Origin: Manis javanica
Taxonomy: Eukaryota > Chordata > Mammalia > Pholidota > Manidae
Length of the DNA: 64,000 nt
Direction of reading: 5' to 3'
Assembly: GCF_040802235.1 (NCBI RefSeq)
Contig: NC_133164.1
Location: 111,742,302 to 111,806,301 of the forward strand
The position numbers and the translations under genes were made by a program. The notes below the pieces were generated by a model. The model did not search any database, was not told the origin of the DNA, and saw nothing but the letters and a program-made list of their open reading frames with translations. Positions 51,186 to 64,000 of the stretch are shown one piece after another; the stretch's first letter is position 1; each line of letters starts with the position of its first letter.

Positions 51186-52139
51186 GAGAATTACTTGTTT
51201 ACGGAAGAAAAGTTCTTGAAATTTGGTGAAGGAACATCTGGATGGGATGTCAGGAATTGGTTTTTAGGTTTTGATGCTGAAACTGATTATGCATGTGATA
51301 TTTTGCAGTCTCTCTGAGTCTGCTTAGAGGGTTGAATGAGATGATTCTGTTCTCATTCAAAACGAACTTCTTTTTACACTTACTCTTTCTCTGCAAATCA
51401 TTGGTAGTATGGCAGTTGCATTTCCATCAACCATCTTTCTGTTGTAATGTCTAAGTGTGCTTTTAAAAGATTAAAACATTAAAAATGTTCATTGTAAATT
51501 TGCATAATATAAACACACTCAACAGAGAAAGCAAACAAGTACGTTAGTATTATCACCCAGGGGGAATGACTGCTAATTGCTCATGAGTTATGGAAAGTAA
51601 ATGTAGCAGTTATATAAGTAGGTTGGTGGCACTTTCTTTAGATAGTTGGTGTTACGCTAAATATTGTTTTGTGTATTCCTTATAGCAAAACAGAATTCAG
51701 TACTTATTTACATGTTACTAAATAATTCTTCAAAACTTTTTTAGTAATTTGAAGTATTTAGTTCAGGCAACAGGGACTTTTTTGAAGCAGGAGGGAACAC
51801 ATGGGGCTACTTGGAACTTTAGACACAGAGTCTATGTGTTAGGTGAGCTGTGAAGTGGGCAGAAACCTTCCATGTTGTTCATGCAGGTTAAGGTGATTGC
51901 TGTATAACATTTTAAGTCAACATGTCTTGAAAATCACTCATTCCACCCATGAAAAATCATTTCTTACAGACCTTATACTTACTAACTGATCTTCCTGGTG
52001 AAAGTTTCAGTAAAGGCATCTGATTCTGCTCACAAACCACATCTGGAGTGTATACCCCTGACCAGCATAATTCAAATAGTAACCGCCCTTAACAAAATAT
52101 TAAAGACACATACATCACATTTGTCCTGAAGTTTAAAAA
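51186..52139. other. Unassigned intergenic DNA
   Basis: No gene or repeat recognised. Confidence 0.45.
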
Positions 52140-52720
52140 GTTAATTCCCACTCTTTGATGGGAGTTAAAAACTTATGTCCACACCAAAATGTTTATAGCA
52201 ACTTTATTCATAACTGCCAAAATTTGGAAGTAACCAAGATGTTCTTCGGTAGGTAAATGGATAAACTGTTATATTCACACAACGGAGTATTATTCAGCAC
52301 TAAAAATAAATGACTACTAAGCCATGAAAAGACATGAAGGAATCTTAAATTCATATTACCTAGTGAATAAAGCCAATTTGAGAAAGTCATATGCAGTATG
52401 ATGTGTATAATTGTACGACATTCTGGACAGGGCTTAGCTACAGAGAGAAGAAAAGGATCAGTGTCTGCGGGGGGTTAGGAGGGAAGGAGGGATGAACAGG
52501 CAGAGCACAGAGGCGTTTAAGGCAGTGCAGATACTCTGATACCGTAACGGGGGATACATGCCATTATACATTCGTCCAAACCCATAGAATATACGACACC
52601 GTGAGTGAACTCTATGGTAAACTCTGGACTTTGGGTGATAGTTACATGTCCCTCTGGGACAATCTTGGTTTTATTAGAGTAAGAGGGAGTAACATAATAG
52701 AGGCATAGTTTGAGAACAGG
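52140..52720 (+). mobile_element. L1 3' end, plus strand
   Basis: Plus-oriented end of L1 ORF2 and 3'UTR: tttatagcaactttattcat, aatttggaagtaaccaag, ggagtattattcagcac and then a 3'UTR stretch with tctatggtaaactctggact. The coding part is broken and the element is 5'-truncated. Confidence 0.7.
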
Positions 52721-54668
52721 AGAAATGATTAAGACAGTCTTAACACTTACAGAAACAGAAGGCTCATGTGCCCTGGGCACACAGGGGAGGCTGGTGGGGC
52801 AGGGTTAGGACTGGCACTCTTCCTAATACTGTAACCTGCTCCAGGAGGAGGTGTGCAAGTGAAGGCAAAGGAGCCAGATTTCCTTCCAGGGGGAGAAGTG
52901 GGCTGGCTCCAGTGGACAAAGCAGCATCTGAGATGACATTTGAAGGGGAAATAGAATAGACCAGAAGGACAGGCACCACAGGAGATGGGGCTTAGAGTTA
53001 TCTTTTCCATATTTCCAGTCCCTGGGATTTCTCACAATCCCTACATGAAAGAAACATAGGAATAGTAGTAAAGACAAAATTGCCATCTGTGCCCTGCTAC
53101 AGCTTTGGGTTTTGTTATATTAATCTGTATTTAAAGCTTCACACTTATTTTTTGCATTGAAATAGAGGAATTGCAGTAAATCAAGCTTCAGTACCACGTT
53201 TACCTTCACTATTATACTGAATGGTGAAAATGTTTCTCAGGACTTCTCAATGTGCAAAGTGTTTAGATTTGAATTAGGAAGTACTTTTACACATTATCTC
53301 TGCTCATGAGCATTTGAAGACAGTATAAAATAAAGAATAGTTGACTCGTAACCTCAGCCTAACACTAACATATTTTCTCTTTCTTAATTTTAAAGTACAC
53401 ATCAATTGGACAGAACAGATTTTATTGTTTAGTAGCCAAACCTTCAGGATTATTTTGGAGCAAAACAAGTATTTACTCTCCAAAATGTGGTTGTAGAAGA
53501 CTAATGTTTGTTAAGATGTTCTCTGGGGTTCAGGTAGCACCTCCCTTCCAGCTTGTAATATACCAGCATCAGAGGTTTCCTTATGTTAGAGATTTACAAA
53601 TATTGCCTGAAAATATTTGTACTGTAGACTTGGTTTTTAAAATTAAAATCCTTGGTAATTAGTACTTAAAAGTCCAGTTCAAAAAATAAGCAATAGGTAA
53701 ATAACAAGCCACTTCCATGTGAAAAGTGAAAGAACTCAATATTAGTCATAATCTTTCTTTAGAGACTAGAAACCAAATTTCTCAGTGAAGCACCACCTTT
53801 TCTGGATATTTCAGCAGACACTGGATCCCTGGTTGGAGGGTCAGAAGGACCTTCTTCTCTGTCCTTTTTCATAATAGTTGGAAATAGTTTGGTATCATGA
53901 AGCTCAGCTTGACATGTTAACTTAGGTTTTCCAAAACACTTTAATCTCCACAGCTGCTATTCCCTTCTCCCCACAACGGAATTGCCTGCGTGGAATATCA
54001 GACTGTTTCCTTAGACAAATCAGTCCCTCTGTCTTTGAGAAACACACATAATTTTCTGACTCAAAGTCTCACTTTTTTCTTTTTTGAGTACCTGTTTTTC
54101 TCTCAACAGGAGCTTCATTTCTACTTTGGCACAGAGAGAATAAGTTTTATTAAACGACTTGCAGTTTCAGCTGATTTTTTACAATGATTTAATATCTGTT
54201 TTTCAATATCTCCCCCTGAATGCTAGAACCAAATCTCTACATTTCAATGCACAGATTGTAGAGGGTAATACAGATCGTATGGTGTAATATAAGAAATCAT
54301 TTACTAGAATACATTTAATGAGATTGTGATTTCTGTTACTAAAACAAGCAAAGTGTCAAATCCTGATACAATAAGAAAGAAACATTGTTAAGCTTTTGAT
54401 AAGGACTTCTTTTTCATTTTTTGTAAATCCATAATGCCTACAACCTATAATAAGGATGAACATTTTACAGCTAAAAAGTAGCATGACCTTCAAAACACAC
54501 AGAGACTGGGCATTTCTTCTTATCAAAAATCATAAACTTAAATGTATACAATAGCTACTCTCAACCAAGGCCCACACAGAAGGAAAGCTGTTGGGGGAGC
54601 ACACTGTTCAGGTTGTGTAAGAATGGAAAAGTCTCTTATTGATGTTTTTTGTGTCTCCTCCATCCCAT
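52721..54668. other. MC4R downstream flank, otherwise unassigned
   Basis: This contains the MC4R 3'UTR immediately left of 54669 and further downstream DNA. Overlapping open frames at 52,747-53,086 on both strands have no domain. No other repeat is named. Confidence 0.4.
54146..54151 (-). terminator. Candidate MC4R polyadenylation signal
   Basis: An AATAAA on the minus strand lies 517 bp past the MC4R stop. It is the nearest canonical hexamer that I noticed; variant signals nearer the stop may be used instead. Confidence 0.3.

Positions 54669-56405
<1,737 letters not shown>

Positions 56406-56439
<34 letters not shown>
56406..56439. repeat. (GT)17 microsatellite upstream of MC4R
   Basis: A perfect alternating GT run of 34 bp, continued by imperfect tatgcacgtgtgtg. 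It lies about 740 bp upstream of the MC4R ATG. Long GT runs vary in length and can adopt left-handed DNA. Confidence 0.95.
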
Positions 56440-56442
<3 letters not shown>

Positions 56443-56819
56443 CACGTGTGTGTTCCTGAAATAGCTACACTGTCTTTTTGGCCAGGACACTGAATTTATT
56501 TACCCTCTTAATTTCTTTGAATTAAGAACCCAGGCAGTAATGCCTCAATTCAAATACCTGAAACATAGGGAGAATATTTGATAATAAAGGTAGACTGTGT
56601 TATCGATGGAAGAACTATATGGTAGCTACAATTAATCAAAGGGGTTAAGAAGGGGTTCATTTCTTATGCATTAATATTTGATATTTCTCCATTGCAGGGT
56701 TTCTGTTATCATAGCTGGAGAAGTTTTATTTTATTCATAATATTTAAAAATCATAAAACATTAATGTAAAATATATTTAACTAAACTCAAAAAAAGATCA
56801 AAAATTAGGCAGTACTGTT
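56440..56819. other. Unassigned DNA upstream of MC4R
   Basis: AT-rich; nothing recognised. Confidence 0.45.
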
Positions 56820-57650
56820 TTTTAAGCTTTATTGAGTTATAACTGATATACAAAGAATGCATGTATTTACTGTCTACATTTTAATGAGTTTGCACATATG
56901 CATATACCCAGCACACCATCATCAAGGTACTAAACATATTCATCACCTTCAAAAATTTCCTTGTATTATTTTGTGTACTTTGTTCTGTTTTATGGTAAGA
57001 ACACTTACCATGAAATCTATCTTCTTAACATATTTTAATGCACAATACTATATTGTTAAAAATAGGTACTATGTTGCACAGTATATCTCTAGAACTTAGT
57101 CTTCTTGCATAAGTGACACTTTTTACCCATTGGGCCACTTCCTTGGCAATGGGCTTGGCAAAGATTTCTTGGATATAACGCCAAAATCACAGGTAACAAC
57201 ATCAACAATAGGCTAGTGGGACTATATCAAACTAAAAAGCTTCTGCATAACAAAGGAAACAATCAATGGAGTGAAAAGATAACCTATGGAATGGGGGAAA
57301 ATATTTGAAAACCATCTAATTTGATATGAGATTAATCTCTAAAATATGTAAGAATCTCCTACAACTGAATAGGAACAAACAAACCACCCTCCCCCATCAA
57401 CCCAAAAGCCAAAAACAGATAACAAAACACAACTGACATAAAAATGGGTAAAGGGCTGGAATAGACATTTCCCCAAAGAAGATAAACAAATGGCCACCAG
57501 GAATGTGAAAAGGTCCTAACATCACTGATCATCAGGGGAATGCAGATCAATACCAAAACGGGACATGATCTCATCCTATCATCAAAAAAAAAAAAAGGTA
57601 AAAAATGTTGGTGAGGATGTGGAGAGTTGGAATTCAGTTTTTGTTTTTTT
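56820..57650. mobile_element. L1 copy with inverted halves
   Basis: The left part (56820-57105) is a reverse-oriented L1 3'UTR, starting ttttaagctttattgagtta. The right part (57110-57650) is plus-oriented L1 ORF2: tttcttggatataacgccaa, aaactaaaaagcttctgcat, aacaaaggaaacaatcaatg. Oppositely oriented 3' and 5' parts that meet at one junction fit an inversion made during insertion (twin priming). The alternative is two separate insertions. No clear target-site duplication was found. Confidence 0.6.
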
Positions 57651-58311
57651 AAGGCAGCCAACCTGCGTCTGTAATTGAAGTCTTTGTAAATGAAACCCAC
57701 ACAGACCTGGGCAACCTGTTCACACCAGGAAGAGTGGATGCTAATGACTTATCCAAGTTTCTGGATGTCCTGCTTAAGCTAATTTTGAAAGATTGTGGCA
57801 AAGTTATTTTTAAATTAATTGAACTCCAGGCTATGCAATTTTATAAAGTGTCCTTTTCTTCCTATGACTATTTTTGGTTTTAGCAATGTAGAGTCTGTGG
57901 CTGCTGGTAACAGGGACAATACTAGAGAATTATTTCAGGGTTGTTTTCAGGTCCTCAGTTATTTAGGAATGGGCTTTATCTCCTTCCCTTTGTGTAATGG
58001 AAATAATGCTAAGGATTATCCTGAGCTTGATTAACATCTCCCATCCATCCCTAAAATTGGGTGGGACCTTATGACTGCATTCTAGTTAATGGCATGTGGG
58101 TAGAAGTGATGAACCATTTCCCTCGTGGTTCTACGCACTTTCCCTCCCATTAGTAGATGACTGCAGAATGTCTTTGAAGTCCCCTGTTATACGTGGCAGA
58201 ACCATATCATGGGAGGAGCCTGGGTCTCTGAATAACCACACAGGGCAGAACTTGCTCTCCAAGTCTCCCCACACTCTAGCCCACCCACTACACTGAATTG
58301 TGATATGGGCA

Positions 58312-58336
58312 AGCAATATAATATATATATATTGCT
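58312..58336. repeat. AT-rich palindromic simple repeat
   Basis: An AT dinucleotide run is bounded by agcaatat and atattgct, which are reverse complements of each other. Confidence 0.75.
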
Positions 58337-58890
58337 ATGTTAAGTTGCTGCAATATTTGTCTTTATCTATTATAGGAGCTAGCATTATTACCTTGACTTT
58401 AAAACTTTTAATAGAGCCATTTATAAGCCACAAACCCAAATTATGTGAAAATCCTTATTTTGGATTTGCATGACTAGTGAGATACCTAATAAGTAAGTGC
58501 TAGAGAAGAGATCTATTGAATCGCTTAATCATCAGAAAGTTAACTCCATACACTCTTTTTCCTGACTCAGCTCTGACTTTGTGTTACCTACTTTTCTTGG
58601 TGGCATAATGATTCCATTTGCTTGGGCTTAAAATTCAGAATATCTTTGACTTGTTCATTTTTCTCAAAAATCTCAAAAATCTTACCAGTGTGTCTGACTC
58701 CTTTTTTCCTCCTTACCAAACTCAATTCTTACTATTCTCCTTCACGGCAACTTCGTTGCCCTCAGACTTGCACTGTAGACTACCTGCACACTAGAGATTT
58801 TCCTTTGAGTTTACTGTATTCCCTCTTCCCCTGTATTTGTTAAGGGACAGTCATCCTTATTGTGGAAAATTTATTTGTAGGTATATTATG

Positions 58891-58952
58891 TTATATATAT
58901 ATGTGTATGTGTGTATGTCTATATATATATACACATATATATATATATATAC
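58891..58952. repeat. (TA)n/(TG)n microsatellite
   Basis: Alternating TA with TG interruptions; an ordinary simple repeat. Confidence 0.9.
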
Positions 58953-59994
58953 AATAGGTAAAATTAGTGACTGAAAACAGCTGTTTTAGTTATACACAAA
59001 AATAGATTTTACTTAGTGACATTATGATTAACACCGAAGTCCCAGAAAATCATATACATTTAGAATCTCCAATTTAATTATTTGGTGTAGATTTATAAAA
59101 CCTTGATTGTATCATGCTGAAAAGACAACAGCTTATCATCTCCAAGGAGGCATTTTAATTGTCTGCCATAGTTATAGTTCTCTATGAGCCAGGAAAAATA
59201 TAGTCAGCAATGTTAGACACATTAATGGTATTTTTGAAAATTTACTGCAGATTTCTTTTTATTAATACACACCAAATTGAGTTGGATCACAATATATTTC
59301 TCTTATGAGCAAAATCCTTGTTTTATGTTTTATAACAGTAAATATGAAAAAGTACTAAAGACAAGTACTTATCAAACTGTGCTACATAGAATAGTACTTT
59401 TTAGATATTAAAGTTTTTTTCCCCACAGAATTAAATGGGGAGCCTCCAAGGTCAAATAATTGTGGAAAATATTTCAAACTCACTGCCTTCCTGAAGTTTC
59501 CGAATTTACATTACCAAGTTTCTGAAATATCTTATTAGAAAAAAATTCAATTTTGCTGAGTTATTTCCTAAACTTACTTGAACACATAACTTACCTTCTC
59601 CCAATTTTCCAAGTGCCTATTACACTCAGTTCTGTTATAAAGCTGATTTTGAAAATGCAAATTTGTTCCAAACTCAACTGATGTTTCAGGGAACATCGTG
59701 AGTATAACACAAATTTTGTGTTTGTTTTTGCAGTTCATGTAGCAAAGCAATAAGTGGTTGTGGGAAATTGCACCCATATTAACTGAGACACATAGGGGTG
59801 ATAAAACACCTACACTTCAAAACACTGGTTTATGAAGCACAACCTTTAGTGTTGCAACATCTCATGAAATTCCAGATAGTGCTTCTAACCACTTCACAGT
59901 AACTCACAAATTGTAACCCTTCTGAAATTCACTTCCTCAAGCAAACTGCTGGTCTTTTTCTAGGTAAAGTGCCATATCTGTTGTAAGTTTACAT

Positions 59995-60051
59995 ATTTTT
60001 AACTACTACACATGTGTAACATGTATTTTTAACTACTATGCATGTGTAATA
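59995..60051. repeat. 30-bp tandem duplication
   Basis: The block atttttaactactacacatg at 59995 recurs at 60025 with two substitutions. Confidence 0.8.
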
Positions 60052-63000
60052 CGGCTCTACTGTTTTTATTAGGCTTCCATCTTTTTAAAAATTGCCACTG
60101 AAGATGTTTGTAAGTGTTGCATATCTAACCCCATAAGCTCTAGTTGCTGTTTTCCATGATTTTACATAGTGCACTGATTTTTAGATTACATATGTCACAT
60201 TTCAGCAGAACTAAATGTAACATGATTGGAATACACAGTTTGGGAAACATTCATGTAGAAAAATTTTTTTTACTACAAAATTCTTAGTTATTTATAAGTG
60301 TTTAATTATTACCATATGCACCATGAAATAGAATCCATATTTATAGAAATGTATCTCATATGTCTATTGGCTGATGTTTACATGTCTTATGTAATTGCTC
60401 TCCATATAGAATGTCCCAGTAAAGTGCATATACAATTTCTGTGCTGTAGATGTGTATGTGCGTGTGTGTTAATTTTTTGAAGGACTGTATATTTTCAAGG
60501 CAGCCATGGAACCCGAGAAGTGACCAGATTGGTGATCAGTGTCATTGTTTTTGGAATCTGTCATTCACTGAATCTTTATGATCAATAACTTGACATAAAA
60601 ATGCAATCACATAATTCCTATCATATCAGGAAATTCTCAGTAATCTTAATAACACTTAAAAATAAAATGACATACTGCTAATTAGGTTGTTTATAATAAC
60701 TTTATATTTGTGAGGATATGTAAAGATTTTTAAGGGTGTCAGTTTCCTCTCAAGTTCTATTAATAGTAACTATAAAGTCTTTTTGGGGATTATGTACTCT
60801 ATAGAATCTCCCTTTTTTTGTACACTGTGATCATGGGAGTATTTATTAGACACTTTTGTTGTGAAATTTGATCTTTTATTTGTGTAGACACTGAAACAAT
60901 TCCTTTTTGTGTACAAATACTCCAGGATGCTTAATGTCTCATTAAACTTCCGTTTTCAGCACAGCAGTGGTTCAGAGGGGCACTGTTTAATCACTTCGTG
61001 CTCAGTAATGTGTAGGTTACAGATATACCCTGAGTGGGCTCATTTGCTTACAGATAAATGGAGGCCTGGAGGTTTGCTGCATGGTCATAATAAAAATCTA
61101 TAGATGGATCCGTGAAACTGATGTGGCCTTTGTCCCAATCAGTCTTTTGGGAGAACTTAGTTCTTATTCTTCAATAGATTTTCCTTAAATTTGGTGTGTT
61201 GGAGAATTGAAGATGGGAGGGTATTTAACATCTTTTTTTTCCTTGGTGGGGAGATAGAGTATGCCTTGCATCATTAAGCCTTCACTCATAAGAAACCTAA
61301 TATTTATTTAGAGTTACGGTTTTTTATCTTTAGTCATAGAGTTTCAGAAAATGTCTTAGAAATTTAATCTAATGGTTAAATTTTAAATGTTTCTGAATTG
61401 CTTCTGAATTTTCATTGTTTTAAAATTGAAAGATGCTTTCGCCATTTCCTGCCCAACTGTTCTGTTAATCAATACTATGTTTAGATATCATAGGGGAACC
61501 TCTACTTAAACAAATTATGATAAACTCGTTTATAATAAAACTTGGCATTCCTCCATTTCTGCTTTTGTAAGTTGGATTTTCTTGTATAGCATCATCTGAA
61601 GGTGTTTGTGCTATTTCCCTGCTTTTGACTACATCTGGTAAAATGGAGTTGATAGTTGTGTGCAGTAGTGCATACCAGGATCTTAGCTTTTCCAATGATT
61701 TGTAAAATAAGAGATTGTAAAATAAGGTTATTTTTACCTTAGTTTATCTTATCAGAAAAAGAAGCAGTGATGTCATCTTATAGTCATGTCCATAATGATT
61801 AAGGAAAATGTCCTTAAATGCCCATGGAATGAGTCAAATCTTGTAAATGATGAGTTGCATCATTTCATGTTTGTGACAGATTTTGGACTCCCTAAGATTT
61901 CCTACAAAATCTAAAAAACATGTCTTGAAATTTCTTTCATGAATTATTTTTATTCAAGTTGCTCTTGATTTTGGCTTGGGAGTTTTTACTTCATTAAAAT
62001 TTCAAAAGTAGCATGAAGGATACATGGAGTGTCATTTGAGCTCAGTATGGGTCTGTCTGTGTATCCCTGACTAGAGTCAGGGGGTAGTATTGCTCCCATA
62101 CCACTTCAAACAGATTTTTGACTGAATGGAAGGAAAAAATTAGTGGCCGAGTTCTGTTTTATAGGGAGGTGAGAGATGTCGGAAATGGCCTTTCCTGTGT
62201 TCTTACGTGTGTGGCACTGAAAGACAGCGTAGGCTCGTTACTGCCACATTTTTTTCAGGCAAACTGGTAACAAGAAGGAAAGGATTATACCCACATTACC
62301 TCAGGTAAGGGGTTTTAACTGTGAGGCTGTATCAAGTACCGAACTACTGTTCTAGGGACTGACTATTACCTCCAATCTGTTCAGAAGCCTTGATAGTTTC
62401 TTTCTCTATATTCCTCTTTTTCATCTTGTTTTTCCTAAATTTTTAATTCTGCACCTCTACCCTGTGTACTACCTAACTTCAGCCTGCCTTGGGCCCCACA
62501 TGGCCATCACACTAGTTGTGGGAAGCTTGGCCCATATGGTGCCCACTGCTACCTGTCAAGTTCTTTCCATGCTTCAGTTCAGACTCCTGAGAGGGCATGG
62601 GATGCCATGGCATGGCATAGGCTGCAAGCCAGCACACGGCGTAGCCCATCTGTGTCAGGTGCCATCTGCAGGTCCAGTCATCTGTGCTGGGCACAGGGGC
62701 AAAGTGATACAAAGTAGGTTTCCTTGCACAGGAAGGGTGGTGGCCTAGAGAACCACTTAAAGGGATGGTTGTAGATGACACACCATGTATGACGCTCAGA
62801 CAGGGATTCAGGCCACAACCTCTGCTGTGATGTGCTTCTCTTTGGGCTGCAGTTTTAAATGATAAGCGGCCTAATTCTGGGAGTCCATATTGCAATAGCA
62901 TTGGTAACGTGAGAGCGAAAAAGTCCAGGAAAGTCAAATCTCAGCCAATTATAGTCCAAGTGGCTTGGTAACTTACTTTTCCCTGTCTACTGGTGCTTTT

Positions 63001-64000
63001 CCTTTGGGAGTCTGGCTTTGTGCTATTGTGAGAGATGTCTGTGTACCGATAAAGGAGATTTCTCCTAAGATTCCTGTCTCCTTTTTACACTCTGCGATGC
63101 TATGTAGAAGAGCAGGCTGAAGTGTGGCAATACATAAGGAAATGCTTGCAGTGCCAACTCAGAGGTGAAATAAGATGGTGAATACCAAGCTGTCCTAGAA
63201 TAGCTGTTCTGTCATAAACAAATTTTGATCAAAGTGGAGATTTTTAAAAAGTGAGGATTTGATAGTGAAATATTTGGTGTCTCCTTTAACTTCAGGAAGC
63301 AATATACTTTTGCCACATTTTTTTACATTAGTACCTTTGATAACTGCTTCTCTTAAATTGTTAGGAGAAATGTTCTTTGGCTTGCAATGTATATTACAAA
63401 AAGTTTCTTATGGATTAAGGTATTTTCTCTGCAGACCCAATTAGGGTTTCTTTTGTTGGCATGTAATTTGTTTGGAAAGATAGAAAACAGGGCTAATGAT
63501 TTTCTGGAAACATGAACTAGTCCTCAACACATGTGGGTAGCATTAGATTCTGAGGGAATATGGTGCAAATCTACTTGAAATAGTTCAGATATGGAGTAGG
63601 TTTGCCTTCCTACTCCCAGGATAACCACCTTTAAAACATTTTTAAAAGACTATTCACCAGCTTCCCAGACATCGTTCTGTTAAATATGTGTATATAGCCC
63701 TGAAGCTGACTTGATTACTGAAAAAGTAATAATGATGATACATCTGAAGAGAACTTTCAGGTACACAGTGTCCCCAGAAATGAGTAGTTTCAAACTATAA
63801 CACTGGGAGCAGAAATGCTGCCAACATACAAAAAATCTTTTTGAAAGATTGATTATTTAGATTTATTTTATACTTCTTTATTTTGGTGAATTTTGAGTAA
63901 AAATATTTAGGTTAATTTTTTCAATCAATGTGTGCCATCTTCAAAGAGAAGGACTAAGACAATGCATTGAAATGAAAAACCAATTCAGTTAAAGGTATTT

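Larger units (their letters stand above)
57651..64000. other. Unassigned intergenic DNA upstream of MC4R
   Basis: No gene recognised. It contains AT microsatellites and a 30-bp duplication, listed separately. A GC-richer patch at about 62,470-62,940 has a 141-residue minus-strand open frame without any recognised domain, and includes the palindromic text atgccatggcatggcat. Confidence 0.4.

Noticed and set aside
62512-62937. 141-residue minus-strand open frame
   Set aside because: No domain, no repeat of coding-like features, and a single frame of this length is expected by chance in GC-richer DNA.

Overview
This is a mammalian nuclear genomic window. It is AT-rich and gene-poor, dominated by interspersed repeats, and contains one recognisable host gene: the intronless melanocortin-4 receptor gene MC4R, minus strand, 54669-55667. 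The rest is the non-coding desert around MC4R, about 54.7 kb on its 3' side and about 8.3 kb on its 5' side. The host is a placental mammal: MaLR-type LTRs, MIR and many L1 ages are present. I saw no carnivore, ruminant, horse, primate or rodent lineage SINE. The youngest L1, with its very long 3'UTR, resembles L1s I associate with pangolins (Manis). That assignment rests on recall and is an inference.

Layout, left to right. 1-5.7 kb: mostly unassigned, with one old MaLR-like LTR. 5.7-12.25 kb: two decayed L1s in minus orientation, one carrying remnants of both ORFs. 12.25-30 kb: unassigned sequence with MIR copies, two MaLR/MLT1-like solo LTRs and small L1 tails. 30.1-33.3 kb: an old minus-strand L1 with a nested L1 insertion bounded by a target-site duplication and a GC-rich LTR-like insert. 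33.56-33.69 kb: a roughly 100-bp young L1 tail between 18-bp target-site duplications. 38.7-39.57 kb: a MaLR-like LTR and an old dispersed repeat. 39,567-48,556: the main mobile feature, a full-length minus-strand L1 with open ORF1 and ORF2, tandem 5'UTR units, a 5' YY1-like site, a long 3'UTR, a probable 3' transduction and target-site duplications. 48.6-54.7 kb: unassigned sequence, MIRs and an L1 3' fragment. 54.7-56.4 kb: MC4R, its 5' flank and a (GT)17 tract. 56.8-57.65 kb: an L1 whose two halves lie in opposite orientations. 57.65-64 kb: unassigned, with simple repeats.

The most informative structure is the full-length L1. Its 3' side contains several A-tracts (T-tracts on the plus strand). 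The outermost segment of about 204 bp ends in its own ATTAAA and poly(A) and lies inside the target-site duplication, the signature of 3' transduction. The small young L1 at 33.6 kb ends at the point matching the innermost A-tract, so the long 3'UTR looks like a later addition in this L1 lineage. The 5'UTR carries GC- and CpG-rich units of about 210 bp, and ORF1 carries tandem 11-residue and 7-residue coiled-coil repeats. MC4R lies about 6.1 kb from the 5' end of this L1, on the same strand.
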